Shown piece after piece: positions 1 to 6,234 of a DNA stretch of 9,281 nucleotides. The position numbers and the translations under genes are program-made. Source of the DNA: Bacteroidota bacterium (lineage in GTDB: Bacteria; Bacteroidota; Bacteroidia; Chitinophagales; Chitinophagaceae); contig JAEYRC010000113.1 in assembly GCA_023409675.1 (NCBI GenBank), positions 1-9,281 of the forward strand, in the 5' to 3' direction. The stretch's first letter is position 1, and each line of letters opens with the position of its first letter. The notes under the pieces are model-generated. The model had not been told where the DNA came from. It did no database searches and saw only the letters and a program-made list of their open reading frames with translations.

Positions 1-1
1 G

Positions 2-1093
2 AAGAAACAACAGTATAAGCAGGAAAAATATGGTCAGTCGGGGCCAGACGAATCCACTCCCCCTCCAAATAAAGAATTTAAACCCGCTGCCGGGGCAAAA
101 AAGTCCGGACCAAAATCAATGCCCGCAAGCCGGCATCTGGCCCCACAGGATCGCCGTTCAGGCGCTCCAAAGGAAAACCAGGGTCCGAGGGCTGAACGAA
201 AGCCCTTTGAACCAAAAACTATAAATGTATCCAAACGGGGTGAACGACCCGCCGGAACACCAAAGCTACTTAAAGCGGCAGCTCCCAGACCTGCTGCAAA
301 AAGCAAAACACCGGCAGGAAAAACGCCGGAACCCAAAAAACCTTTTACCGCTGCCGGTGACCTGATGCCGCTGAATAAGTATATCGCTCATGCGGGCATC
401 TGTTCAAGACGTGATGGCGCTGAGCTGGTCAGAACCGGAAAAGTAACGGTTAATGACCGGCATATTACCGATCCGGGGTTTAAGGTGACGGATAAGGACG
501 ACATCCGGGTGAATGGCAAAAAAATAACCGCGAAACGACCACAGGTCTATATTCTGCTGAATAAACCCAAGGATTACCTCACCACAACAGATGATCCGCA
601 GGGAAGAAAGACGGTTCTTGATATTATTAAGAATGCCACTGCCGAACGGGTTTATCCTGTTGGCCGGCTCGACCGGAACACTACCGGAGTGCTGTTGCTG
701 ACCAACGATGGCGAACTGGCACAGAAGCTTTCGCATCCGAAATATATGATCAAAAAGATCTATGAGGTAAAGCTGGATAAACCCCTGATAAAAAAAGATT
801 TCGACACCATCCTCAATGGTGTAACGCTTGAGGACGGATTTATAGCACCCGATTCGTTAGCATATGCTGATGCACAAGACAAATCGGTGATCGGTATTGA
901 AATTCACAGTGGTAAAAACCGCATTGTACGCCGCATTTTCGAATCGCTGGGCTATGATGTGCGCAACCTCGACCGGGTAATGTATGCCAACCTCACCAAG
1001 AAGAATGTGGAACGCGGTAAATGGCGGATGTTAACGGATAAGGAAATTCGTCTCCTCAAATTCATGAACAGTTCGTACAGCAAAAAACAATAA
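2..1093 (+). CDS. rluB: 23S rRNA pseudouridine synthase, RsuA/RluB family (5' end missing)
   Basis: This enzyme isomerises a uridine in rRNA to pseudouridine; RluB acts on helix 80 of 23S rRNA in E. coli, but the exact target here is inferred. The frame is open from the window edge, so the start lies outside; 363 residues are visible. Residues 1-121 are a basic K/P/A/R-rich low-complexity tail, common in Bacteroidota members of this family. An S4 RNA-binding domain follows at about 122-170 (begins MPLNKYIAHAG, with CSRRDG). The synthase domain spans about 180-345, with catalytic Asp224 in GRLDRNTTGVLLLTNDG and the family's C-terminal motif GKNRIVRRIFESLGYDV. ATG codons at 119 and 365 could in principle be starts, the second just before S4, but coding-like sequence continues upstream of both. 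RluE/RluF or RsuA specificity cannot be excluded. The next gene begins 35 nt downstream on the same strand. Confidence 0.9.
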   Translation, partial: KKQQYKQEKYGQSGPDESTPPPNKEFKPAAGAKKSGPKSMPASRHLAPQDRRSGAPKENQGPRAERKPFEPKTINVSKRGERPAGTPKLLKAAAPRPAAKSKTPAGKTPEPKKPFTAAGDLMPLNKYIAHAGICSRRDGAELVRTGKVTVNDRHITDPGFKVTDKDDIRVNGKKITAKRPQVYILLNKPKDYLTTTDDPQGRKTVLDIIKNATAERVYPVGRLDRNTTGVLLLTNDGELAQKLSHPKYMIKKIYEVKLDKPLIKKDFDTILNGVTLEDGFIAPDSLAYADAQDKSVIGIEIHSGKNRIVRRIFESLGYDVRNLDRVMYANLTKKNVERGKWRMLTDKEIRLLKFMNSSYSKKQ

Positions 1094-1128
1094 GTAACCG
1101 GCGACCTGGTTGGTCCGGATTTCATAAG

Positions 1129-1848
1129 ATGAAACTTCAAATCGTTCTTGAAACAGATACACTCGTTGTACTTGATAAACCTTCGGGCTTATTGAGCATC
1201 CCCGACCGGTTGGGTGTTGAACTATCGTTGAAGGATATGCTGAAGGAAAAATATGGTACTATCTATACCATACACCGGCTTGACAAAGATACCAGTGGAT
1301 TGATTGTATTTGCAAAGACTGAAGACGAACACCGTTTCCTCTCCAAAGCCTTTGAAGCAAGAGATGTAGAGAAATATTATGAAGGCATTGTGTCGGGTGT
1401 TCCCACGGCCTCCAGCAGCACTATCGACGAGCCCATCATGGAGCACCCCGTGAAGAAAGGAACGATGATCATTAACCGAAAAGGCAAATCTGCCATAACC
1501 GATTTTTCAGTCCTTGAATCATTTGGGTGTTTTTCGCATCTGCAGTTCAGGATCCATACCGGTAGAACACATCAGATACGGGTGCATATGGCCCATATCG
1601 GTCATCCGATTCTCTGCGATCCCTTGTATGGCGATGGCAAAGCGGTGATGCTGTCGGATTTCAAGAAAAAATTCAATCTGTCAAAAAGCGATTGGGAGGA
1701 ACGTCCCCTGCTTGCCCGGCTGGCGCTTCACGCTAAAAAACTCGTTTTTTCCGACAGCAAAGGGAATGTATACACTACTGAAGCACCACTACCAAGAGAT
1801 CTCAGGGCCTTGCTGCAACAGGCAACAAAAAACCTGAAGAAGGATTAG
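1129..1848 (+). CDS. RluA-family RNA pseudouridine synthase
   Basis: A 239-residue pseudouridine synthase of the RluA family (RluA/RluC/RluD/TruC group), modifying rRNA and/or tRNA in the cytoplasm. The catalytic motif HRLDKDTSG places the nucleophile at Asp52. The second family signature, RIHTGRTHQIRVHM, is at 141-154, followed by GHPILCDPLYG. The usual closing block RLALHAKKL is also present. There is no N-terminal S4 domain, so it resembles the short RluA or TruC type rather than RluC/RluD; the site modified cannot be read from sequence. The ATG at 1129 gives a protein starting directly in the catalytic domain (ETDTLVVLDKPSG), as in the family. It lies 35 nt after the rluB-type gene and is probably cotranscribed with it. 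No Shine-Dalgarno sequence is visible. Confidence 0.93.
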   Translation: MKLQIVLETDTLVVLDKPSGLLSIPDRLGVELSLKDMLKEKYGTIYTIHRLDKDTSGLIVFAKTEDEHRFLSKAFEARDVEKYYEGIVSGVPTASSSTIDEPIMEHPVKKGTMIINRKGKSAITDFSVLESFGCFSHLQFRIHTGRTHQIRVHMAHIGHPILCDPLYGDGKAVMLSDFKKKFNLSKSDWEERPLLARLALHAKKLVFSDSKGNVYTTEAPLPRDLRALLQQATKNLKKD

Positions 1849-2014
1849 TACCTGCCGCAGATTTAACGGATATGAACATCCGCAATAGCAGCGAACAGCT
1901 AATTCCCTTCTCCAGGTATTCGGCGATATACCACCCCTACAGGAACCGATTAACCGGAAGCCCTAACCGAAAATAATCAGGTACGGGTGATCACATCCGG
2001 AAATCATATACCAA
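1849..2014. other. Convergent intergenic gap
   Basis: These 166 bp lie between two convergent genes, the RluA-type synthase on + and the peroxiredoxin on -. I looked for a bidirectional terminator and found none that is convincing. A 5-bp inverted repeat (CGGAT...ATCCG, about 1868-1883) lacks a U-tract, and the palindrome GTGATCAC at 1987-1994 is short. No ORF of note is present. Confidence 0.6.
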
Positions 2015-2644
2015 TCATGGCTGCGGGGTATAGCGCAGGTAAGGTTTGATTTCAGTTACGCCCTTTTCGAATTTTTTACGGGCATCTTCTGTAGAGATAG
2101 ACGGAACAACAATCACATCTTCTCCATGCTGCCAGTTTGCCGGCGTTGCAACACTGTGCTTTGCCGTTAGCTGAAGCGAGTCTACAACGCGAAGCACCTC
2201 ATGAAAATTCCTTCCGGTTGAAGCAGGATAGGTAATGGTCAGTTTTATTTTCTTGTCGGGGCCGATCACAAAAAGCGAGCGAACCGTAAAGGTTTCGGAT
2301 GCGTTGGGATGAATCATGTCATACAGGTTAGACACATTCCTGTCTTCATCCGCAATGATCGGAAAATCGACATGACATTGCTGTGTTTCATTGATATCAT
2401 TGATCCAGCCCATATGTTTATCCAGCGGATCAACACTTACGGCCAGCACTTTTACATTTCTTTTCTCAAATTCTTCTTTCAGCAATGCTGTTCTTCCCAA
2501 TTCTGTGGTACAAACCGGCGTATAGTCGGCCGGATGGGAAAACAAGATTCCCCAGCTATCGCCTAAAAATTCATAAAAATCAATATCTCCTGCAGTGGTT
2601 TTTGCCTGGAAATTGGGAGCAGTATCCCCTAAACGTAAACTCAT
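2015..2644 (-). CDS. 1-Cys peroxiredoxin (Prx6 subfamily)
   Basis: A 209-residue thiol peroxidase that reduces hydrogen peroxide and alkyl hydroperoxides in the cytosol. The thioredoxin-like AhpC/TSA domain occupies about residues 3-150, with the peroxidatic cysteine Cys45 in SHPADYTPVCTTELG and the conserved active-site Arg122 in TVRSLFVIG. The C-terminal Prx domain (about 150-205) has the Prx6-type stretch ATPANWQHGEDVIVVPSIS. The only other cysteine, Cys90 (TQQCHVDFPI), corresponds to the non-resolving cysteine found in Prx6 proteins, so a 1-Cys mechanism with an external reductant is expected. Length and both ends fit the family. The ATG at 2644 has no Shine-Dalgarno sequence. It lies 142 bp downstream of dinB on the same strand, which leaves room for its own promoter; the best -7-like element upstream (TTCATTTG) is imperfect. 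Confidence 0.95.
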   Translation of the reverse strand: MSLRLGDTAPNFQAKTTAGDIDFYEFLGDSWGILFSHPADYTPVCTTELGRTALLKEEFEKRNVKVLAVSVDPLDKHMGWINDINETQQCHVDFPIIADEDRNVSNLYDMIHPNASETFTVRSLFVIGPDKKIKLTITYPASTGRNFHEVLRVVDSLQLTAKHSVATPANWQHGEDVIVVPSISTEDARKKFEKGVTEIKPYLRYTPQP

Positions 2645-2786
2645 ACTTGTAGATTTAATTTATTGACAAATGAATATAACCTGTGGTTGATAAAAATAGG
2701 GTCTCAATAATGGGTCGGGTGACGGAACGCTAAGATACGAATTGTCTATCTGATTTATAGACTAATAATTGGTTAAAGCCTGGGTA

Positions 2787-3956
2787 TTATTCCCTATCCA
2801 GCTTTTCCGGAGTTTTCCAGGTTGCCTTGGCAATGGTTGCCCGGCCAAAGCGGTTATTAAGGTCGTCAATTGTTTTGTATAATGCATCCTTTTTCGAATG
2901 GTCGGAGAACAGGTTCGTTTGCCGGGCGCCGGCAGTAAGTTCACTTAACCGGATGCCGAGCAGTCGAACCGGGCTGGGCGCATCATAAAGTTTCCGAAAA
3001 ATATCCAGCGCCACCGGAATAAGTTCGTCGTCAAAAAAGGTATAGGGAATCGCCAATTGGCGGGTGGTTGTGGAGAAATCCGAATAGCGGACCTTAACGG
3101 TTAAACATCCGCTCATTTTATTTTCCTTGCGAAGCGACTGCGCAGCCTTTTCCGTCATCCGAACAATTTCCCGGTGCAGGAAATCAAGATCATTGCTATC
3201 TTCTTCGAATGTATTTTCTGTAGAAACCGACCGGGCTTCGTGATAAGGTTCAACCGCGGCATCATGTTTTCCATGGGCTTTTTCCGATAGTTCGGCACCA
3301 TAATTTCCAAGGACGTGTCTGAGTTCTTCCACCGGATGAGCTGCAAGATCACCGATCGTTTGAATATTCAATTGCTGTAACAGGGCATAAGTACGGGGGC
3401 CAACACCGGGTATTTTATTTACGGATAACGGTGCCAGGAACTCGGCTTCACGACCATGAGGAATAAACAGGTATCCATCCGGTTTAGCTTCATCTGTGGC
3501 AATCTTAGCCACCATTTTGTTGGAAGCCAGTCCGAAAGAGATGGGCAATCCGGTTTTTGCCCGGATTTCTTCCCGCAGTGCTATCGTCCATTCATAGGTT
3601 TGGTGAAAGCGGTCCATCCCGGTGAGGTCGAGGTAAAACTCATCTATAGAAGCCTTTTCAACAACAGGGGCGCCAGCGGCTATAATTTCTGTAACCAACC
3701 TCGAATAATGACTGTATGCCCCTCGGGTACCGGGGATAATGGTGGCATGTGGGCATTTGGTCAATGCAGTTTTTATGGGCATGGCCGAATGGATGCCGAA
3801 CTTTCGCGCTTCATAGCTGCAGGCGGCTACCACTCCCCGCTCGCGGCTTCCACCAACAATCAGGGGCAGGCCTTTCAGTGCAGGATTGAGCAGGCATTCC
3901 ACCGACACAAAAAAAGCATCGAGATCAAAATGCGCTATGGTTCTGGAGCTGGTCAA
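2787..3956 (-). CDS. dinB: DNA polymerase IV (Y-family translesion polymerase)
   Basis: A 389-residue error-prone polymerase that extends primers across DNA lesions. The palm carries the catalytic acidic residues Asp11 (HFDLDAFFVSVE) and Asp105-Glu106 (KASIDEFYLDLT), with Phe16 as the likely steric gate against ribonucleotides. The thumb holds SFGLASNKMVAKIAT (about 140-154) and the helix-hairpin-helix NKIPGVGPRT (about 180-188). The little-finger domain covers about 240-345. A QTNLF motif at 346-350 resembles the sliding-clamp-binding motif. The start must be TTG at 3956: the codon immediately upstream in frame is TAA, and the next candidate starts would remove Asp11. Length is slightly above E. 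coli DinB (351). No SOS-type operator could be identified upstream. No terminator is obvious between it and the peroxiredoxin gene. Confidence 0.95.
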   Translation of the reverse strand: MTSSRTIAHFDLDAFFVSVECLLNPALKGLPLIVGGSRERGVVAACSYEARKFGIHSAMPIKTALTKCPHATIIPGTRGAYSHYSRLVTEIIAAGAPVVEKASIDEFYLDLTGMDRFHQTYEWTIALREEIRAKTGLPISFGLASNKMVAKIATDEAKPDGYLFIPHGREAEFLAPLSVNKIPGVGPRTYALLQQLNIQTIGDLAAHPVEELRHVLGNYGAELSEKAHGKHDAAVEPYHEARSVSTENTFEEDSNDLDFLHREIVRMTEKAAQSLRKENKMSGCLTVKVRYSDFSTTTRQLAIPYTFFDDELIPVALDIFRKLYDAPSPVRLLGIRLSELTAGARQTNLFSDHSKKDALYKTIDDLNNRFGRATIAKATWKTPEKLDRE

Positions 3957-4374
3957 TTACCTGTTGAATGTGCCTTAAAGATAACGCTATTCATAAAACC
4001 CGGTGAACAGCATGGCATTACTATTAATTTTAGAACTCTATCAAACCAAAATAATATAATAAGTTCAAAGGCTGTTTCTAAGAAGAAAAAGTTGTCCAGG
4101 TATTTGTACATGTTACAACAAGCTAGCGGTGGGAAATTCACTGATCGAGCTGCTGGAGTCTTTCAAGATCAATTCAATAGTCTATATCGCTCATGTGGTA
4201 GATGCTTCATAATCTTTTACCCTTTATGTATTACCGAAAAAAATAATAATTGTAAATCTGTTTACAACTCTCCGAAAAGGATATAACCCACTATGGCTTC
4301 CCACAATTGCATGAATTCATCCTTTGATTATGAGATTCAGAAAAATAAACGGCTTAAGCGATATATGAATTACT
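3957..4374. other. 418-bp region with no supported gene
   Basis: This AT-rich gap separates dinB from the DoxX-like gene, both on the - strand. It should hold the dinB promoter and the end of the ArsR operon transcript. Short open frames exist, such as a 62-codon one at 3953-4141 on -, but none has recognisable domains, a plausible start context or family resemblance. A weak hairpin plus T-rich tract is listed separately at 4236-4267. The palindrome ATGAATTCAT is at 4311-4320. The DNA could contain gene decay, but no remnant is recognisable. Confidence 0.55.
4236..4267 (-). terminator. Possible weak intrinsic terminator of the arsR-doxX operon
   Basis: Positions 4250-4267 form a perfect inverted repeat, TTGTAAA-tctg-TTTACAA (7-bp arms, 4-nt loop). 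On the - strand it is followed by a T-rich run (complement of the A-rich 4237-4249). It lies about 108 nt past the DoxX-like stop codon. The stem has one G-C pair per arm, so it is thermodynamically weak; a protein-binding palindrome is an alternative. Confidence 0.3.
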
Positions 4375-4758
4375 TTAAAGTTTAGCATAAATGATTTTTC
4401 TGCCGGCTGGTCTGAAATACCAGGACAACAAAGTTACAGATAATAAAATTAACGAGGGAATAGCTTCGCTAAATGCCTGCCCAACTATTACATGTGAAAG
4501 AAATGCTCCTGACATGGCAAAGAAAAAACCTGCATAAGCCCATTCTTTCAACAGTGGTAATTTCGGAAGGAGAATAGTAATAACTCCCAAAATCTTCCAC
4601 ACTCCCAGTATGCTCAATAGATACAAAGGATAACCAAGTTGTGTTACTATTTCGTTGTAACCGCCAACCTGAAGCATTTGTTGTACACCGCCAGCCGTCA
4701 TTCCGATGGCCAGAAATACAGTTGCAACCCAATAGATAATTTTATTTCTCTTTGCCAT
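4375..4758 (-). CDS. DoxX-like integral membrane protein
   Basis: A 127-residue inner-membrane protein of the DoxX-like family. Four hydrophobic segments are visible at roughly 7-24, 44-62, 70-90 and 97-113. The conserved run LGYPLYLLSILGVWKILGV, followed by KEWAYAGFFFAMSGAFLSH, is typical of this group. The biochemical role of these small proteins is not established; they are often found beside ArsR-type repressors and AHSA1/SRPBCC proteins, as here. It is the last gene of a three-gene operon, only 6 nt after the AHSA1-like stop codon, so it is probably translated from the same mRNA. The ATG at 4758 gives a short positively charged N-terminus (MAKRNK) before the first membrane segment, consistent with a cytoplasmic N-terminus. 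Confidence 0.85.
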   Translation of the reverse strand: MAKRNKIIYWVATVFLAIGMTAGGVQQMLQVGGYNEIVTQLGYPLYLLSILGVWKILGVITILLPKLPLLKEWAYAGFFFAMSGAFLSHVIVGQAFSEAIPSLILLSVTLLSWYFRPAGRKIIYAKL

Positions 4759-4764
4759 CTTATA

Positions 4765-5229
4765 TTATTTTAGTTTACCGACAATCTTTTCAAGGTGGTT
4801 ATGCGCCATATTTATACCCTGTGCAAAGGGCATTTTGAGTAATTCGTTTCTGAATTCAGCGGACTTAAACACGATGAGCATGGTGAGTTTACTTGTATCG
4901 TCGGATAATTTCTCAAACTCTAAAAATTCAAGTTGAACAGGAAACGGTGTGTTTTCCATTTCAAAAGTCCGTATGATTTTTTGGTTGGATACAAATTCGT
5001 GGATAGTTCCATTAGCCCGAAAAACTACCTGTCCGTTTCTGGAAGTTTCAAACGCGTAAGAGCCGTGTTTTTTATTTTCCATTTTAAGCACTTTTGTTTC
5101 CATCCATTGCTCAAACAATTCCGGATCTTCATATGCTTTGAAAAGCAGGTCCACGGGCAAATCAAATTCTCTGGTAATAACAATTTCCTGAGAGCCGTCT
5201 TCGGCCTTTACTAATGTTTTTTGTTCCAT
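4765..5229 (-). CDS. AHSA1/START-like (SRPBCC) domain protein
   Basis: A 154-residue single-domain protein of the AHSA1 (activator of Hsp90 ATPase homologue 1-like) branch of the SRPBCC fold, which forms a deep hydrophobic ligand cavity. The family pattern is clear: an N-terminal strand with EIVITREFDLPVDLLFKAYEDPELFEQWM, a central GSYAFETSRNGQVVFRANGTIHE, and a C-terminal long helix with AEFRNELLKMPFAQGINM. No ligand or reaction can be assigned; bacterial members next to ArsR genes are mostly uncharacterised. It is second in the operon: its ATG lies 2 nt after the arsR stop and its stop 6 nt before the DoxX-like start. This tight packing argues for cotranscription under ArsR control. Confidence 0.9.
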   Translation of the reverse strand: MEQKTLVKAEDGSQEIVITREFDLPVDLLFKAYEDPELFEQWMETKVLKMENKKHGSYAFETSRNGQVVFRANGTIHEFVSNQKIIRTFEMENTPFPVQLEFLEFEKLSDDTSKLTMLIVFKSAEFRNELLKMPFAQGINMAHNHLEKIVGKLK

Positions 5230-5231
5230 AG

Positions 5232-5552
5232 TTATTTGTTTTTAAACTTTTTCATTACGGTTTCCAACTTGTTGAATCTATCGTCCCACATTTTTCGGAA
5301 TGGCTCAATAAAATCCGCGACCTCCTTCATTTTTTTTGCATTGATATAGTAGTAAACCTCCCTACCGTTCCGCTCCTGTTGAAGCAGTTCGCATTCGGTT
5401 AAAATTTGCAGGTGTTTCGATACCGTTGGTCGCGCTGTATCAAAGTTGGAAGCGATCGAGCCTGCAGTCATAGAGTGAGTAGCAACCAACATCAGTATTG
5501 CACGTCTTGTAGGGTCTGCAATGGCCTGAAATACGTCTCGTCTTAAATTCAT
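5232..5552 (-). CDS. ArsR-family winged-helix repressor
   Basis: A 106-residue winged helix-turn-helix regulator. The ArsR core spans about residues 5-75, opening with VFQAIADPTRRAILMLV; the recognition helix is near RPTVSKHLQIL (41-51) and the wing is the RNGREVYYYI hairpin. The metal-binding ELCVCDL-type cysteine pair of ArsR/SmtB is absent and the only cysteine is Cys54, so metal sensing is unlikely; the signal is unknown. The C-terminus adds a charged helix (FRKMWDDRFNKLETVMKKF), as in ArsR proteins paired with AHSA1 genes. It is the first gene of the operon with the AHSA1-like and DoxX-like genes. Two direct repeats just upstream, one overlapping a candidate promoter, suggest autorepression (inference). 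Confidence 0.92.
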   Translation of the reverse strand: MNLRRDVFQAIADPTRRAILMLVATHSMTAGSIASNFDTARPTVSKHLQILTECELLQQERNGREVYYYINAKKMKEVADFIEPFRKMWDDRFNKLETVMKKFKNK

Positions 5553-5554
5553 TA

Positions 5555-5602
5555 TGAAGCTATTTGACTACAAATATAAATGAAGTTATTTGACTACATA
5601 TA
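5555..5602 (-). promoter_or_regulatory. Candidate arsR promoter and operator (two direct repeats)
   Basis: An 18-bp sequence, TGAAGYTATTTGACTACA, occurs twice, at 5555-5572 and 5581-5598, differing at one base and spaced 26 bp. The first copy contains the perfect inverted repeat TATTTG-acta-CAAATA (5561-5576); in the second the palindrome has one mismatch (TATTTG-acta-CATATA). On the - strand, TATATTTG (5571-5578) matches the Bacteroidota -7 consensus TAnnTTTG exactly. It would place transcription start only about 10-15 nt before the arsR ATG. No clear -33 TTTG was found. A repressor bound here would block its own promoter. Confidence 0.5.
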
Positions 5603-5650
5603 ATTTTAAAAAAAATTTTCAACAGGATATTTCCAGGGTGGCGGGTCGTA

Positions 5651-5684
5651 CTGGATGGCTTCGGGCAGAGCCTTCGCCATGACG
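5651..5684. repeat. Degenerate right half of the repeat element
   Basis: Only the right arm is present (begins CTGGATGGCTTC, ends CGCCATGACG). It differs from the right arm of copy 1 at three positions, and two of the changes break pairing in the arms. It is the most decayed piece, suggesting the oldest. A further eroded end fragment (ACCTCGCAAAGACG) follows within the linker near 5701. Confidence 0.8.
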
Positions 5685-5760
5685 TGCATCTAAAGGAGGG
5701 ACCTCGCAAAGACGTACATCAATAAAAGGGTGATTACTACAGTAAGCTCTTCTCGCTTTT

Positions 5761-5862
5761 CGTCATTGCGAGCCGGAGGCGAAGCAATCCAGAAAATACT
5801 GCGATGACACGCTGAAGCAGTAACCGTACTGGATTGCTTCGGGCAGAGCCCTCGCAATGACG
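5761..5862. repeat. Inverted-repeat element, copy 1
   Basis: A complete 102-bp element with intact outer and inner 12-bp arms. It differs from copy 3 at only two positions, both T versus C in the loop just before the right inner arm. The following 16 bp (TGCATCAAAAGCAGGG) are also shared with copy 3. Confidence 0.9.
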
Positions 5863-5938
5863 TGCATCAAAAGCAGGGACCTTGCAAGGACCTACATCAA
5901 TAACAGTGTGATTACTACTATGAGACCTTCTCGCTTTT

Positions 5939-6042
5939 CGTCATTGCGAGCCGAAGGCGAAGCAATCCAGAAAAAATGCTGTGATGACATTCTGAAGCAG
6001 CAACCGCACTGGATTGCTTCGGGCAGAGCCCTCGCAATGACG
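5939..6042. repeat. Inverted-repeat element, copy 2
   Basis: A complete 104-bp element with intact outer and inner arms. The loop differs from the other copies (two extra bases and several substitutions), and the arm spacer reads CCGAAGGC instead of CCGGAGGC. Arms are conserved while the loop varies, as expected if the folded structure or the ends matter. Confidence 0.9.
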
Positions 6043-6110
6043 TAAAGCAGATGTGTGTATTGAATCGAACTTCTAAACAGTTAAAGAATATGAAAGAGTT
6101 GTTGAGCTCC

Positions 6111-6212
6111 CGTCATTGCGAGCCGGAGGCGAAGCAATCCAGAAAATACTGCGATGACACGCTGAAGCAGCAACCGCACTGGATTGCTTCGGGCAGAGCC
6201 CTCGCAATGACG
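6111..6212. repeat. Inverted-repeat element, copy 3
   Basis: A complete 102-bp element, 100/102 identical to copy 1 by hand comparison. Together with the shared 16-bp right flank it ends at 6228, six bases short of the rimM stop codon (6235-6237). On the - strand its hairpin would form directly at the 3' end of the rimM message and could protect or terminate it (inference). Confidence 0.9.
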
Positions 6213-6234
6213 TGCATCAAAAGCAGGGCCCGAC

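Larger units (their letters stand above)
5651..6228. repeat. Array of inverted-repeat (REP/MITE-like) elements
   Basis: This noncoding block holds three full elements and one half element, filling the gap between rimM and the arsR promoter. A full element has the outer arms CGTCATTGCGAG/CTCGCAATGACG and the inner arms GAAGCAATCCAG/CTGGATTGCTTC. Both pairs are perfect 12-bp complements around a roughly 36-nt loop. The linkers 5685-5760 and 5863-5938 are both 76 nt and about 84% identical by hand count. The half-copy-to-copy-2 stretch is therefore a tandem duplication with a 178-bp period. The linker before copy 3 (6043-6110) is unrelated. Similar CGTCATTGCGAG...GAAGCAATCCAG sequences are known as widespread bacterial intergenic repeats; no transposase is nearby. 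Confidence 0.9.

Noticed and set aside
2744..2762. GTCTAT...ATAGAC inverted repeat between dinB and the peroxiredoxin gene
   Set aside because: Arms are only 6 bp with a 7-nt spacer and no T run; there is not enough to call an operator or terminator.
3953..4141. 62-codon frame upstream of and overlapping the dinB start on the - strand
   Set aside because: It has no similarity that I recognise, no start context, and it overlaps the dinB start in another frame.
3456..4286. 276-codon open frame on the + strand across the dinB 5' half and the gap
   Set aside because: Most of it is antisense to dinB, and the remainder shows no domain or conserved pattern.
5651..6228. CRISPR array
   Set aside because: Repeats are ~102 bp with internal symmetry, spacers are partly duplicated with each other, and no cas gene is nearby.
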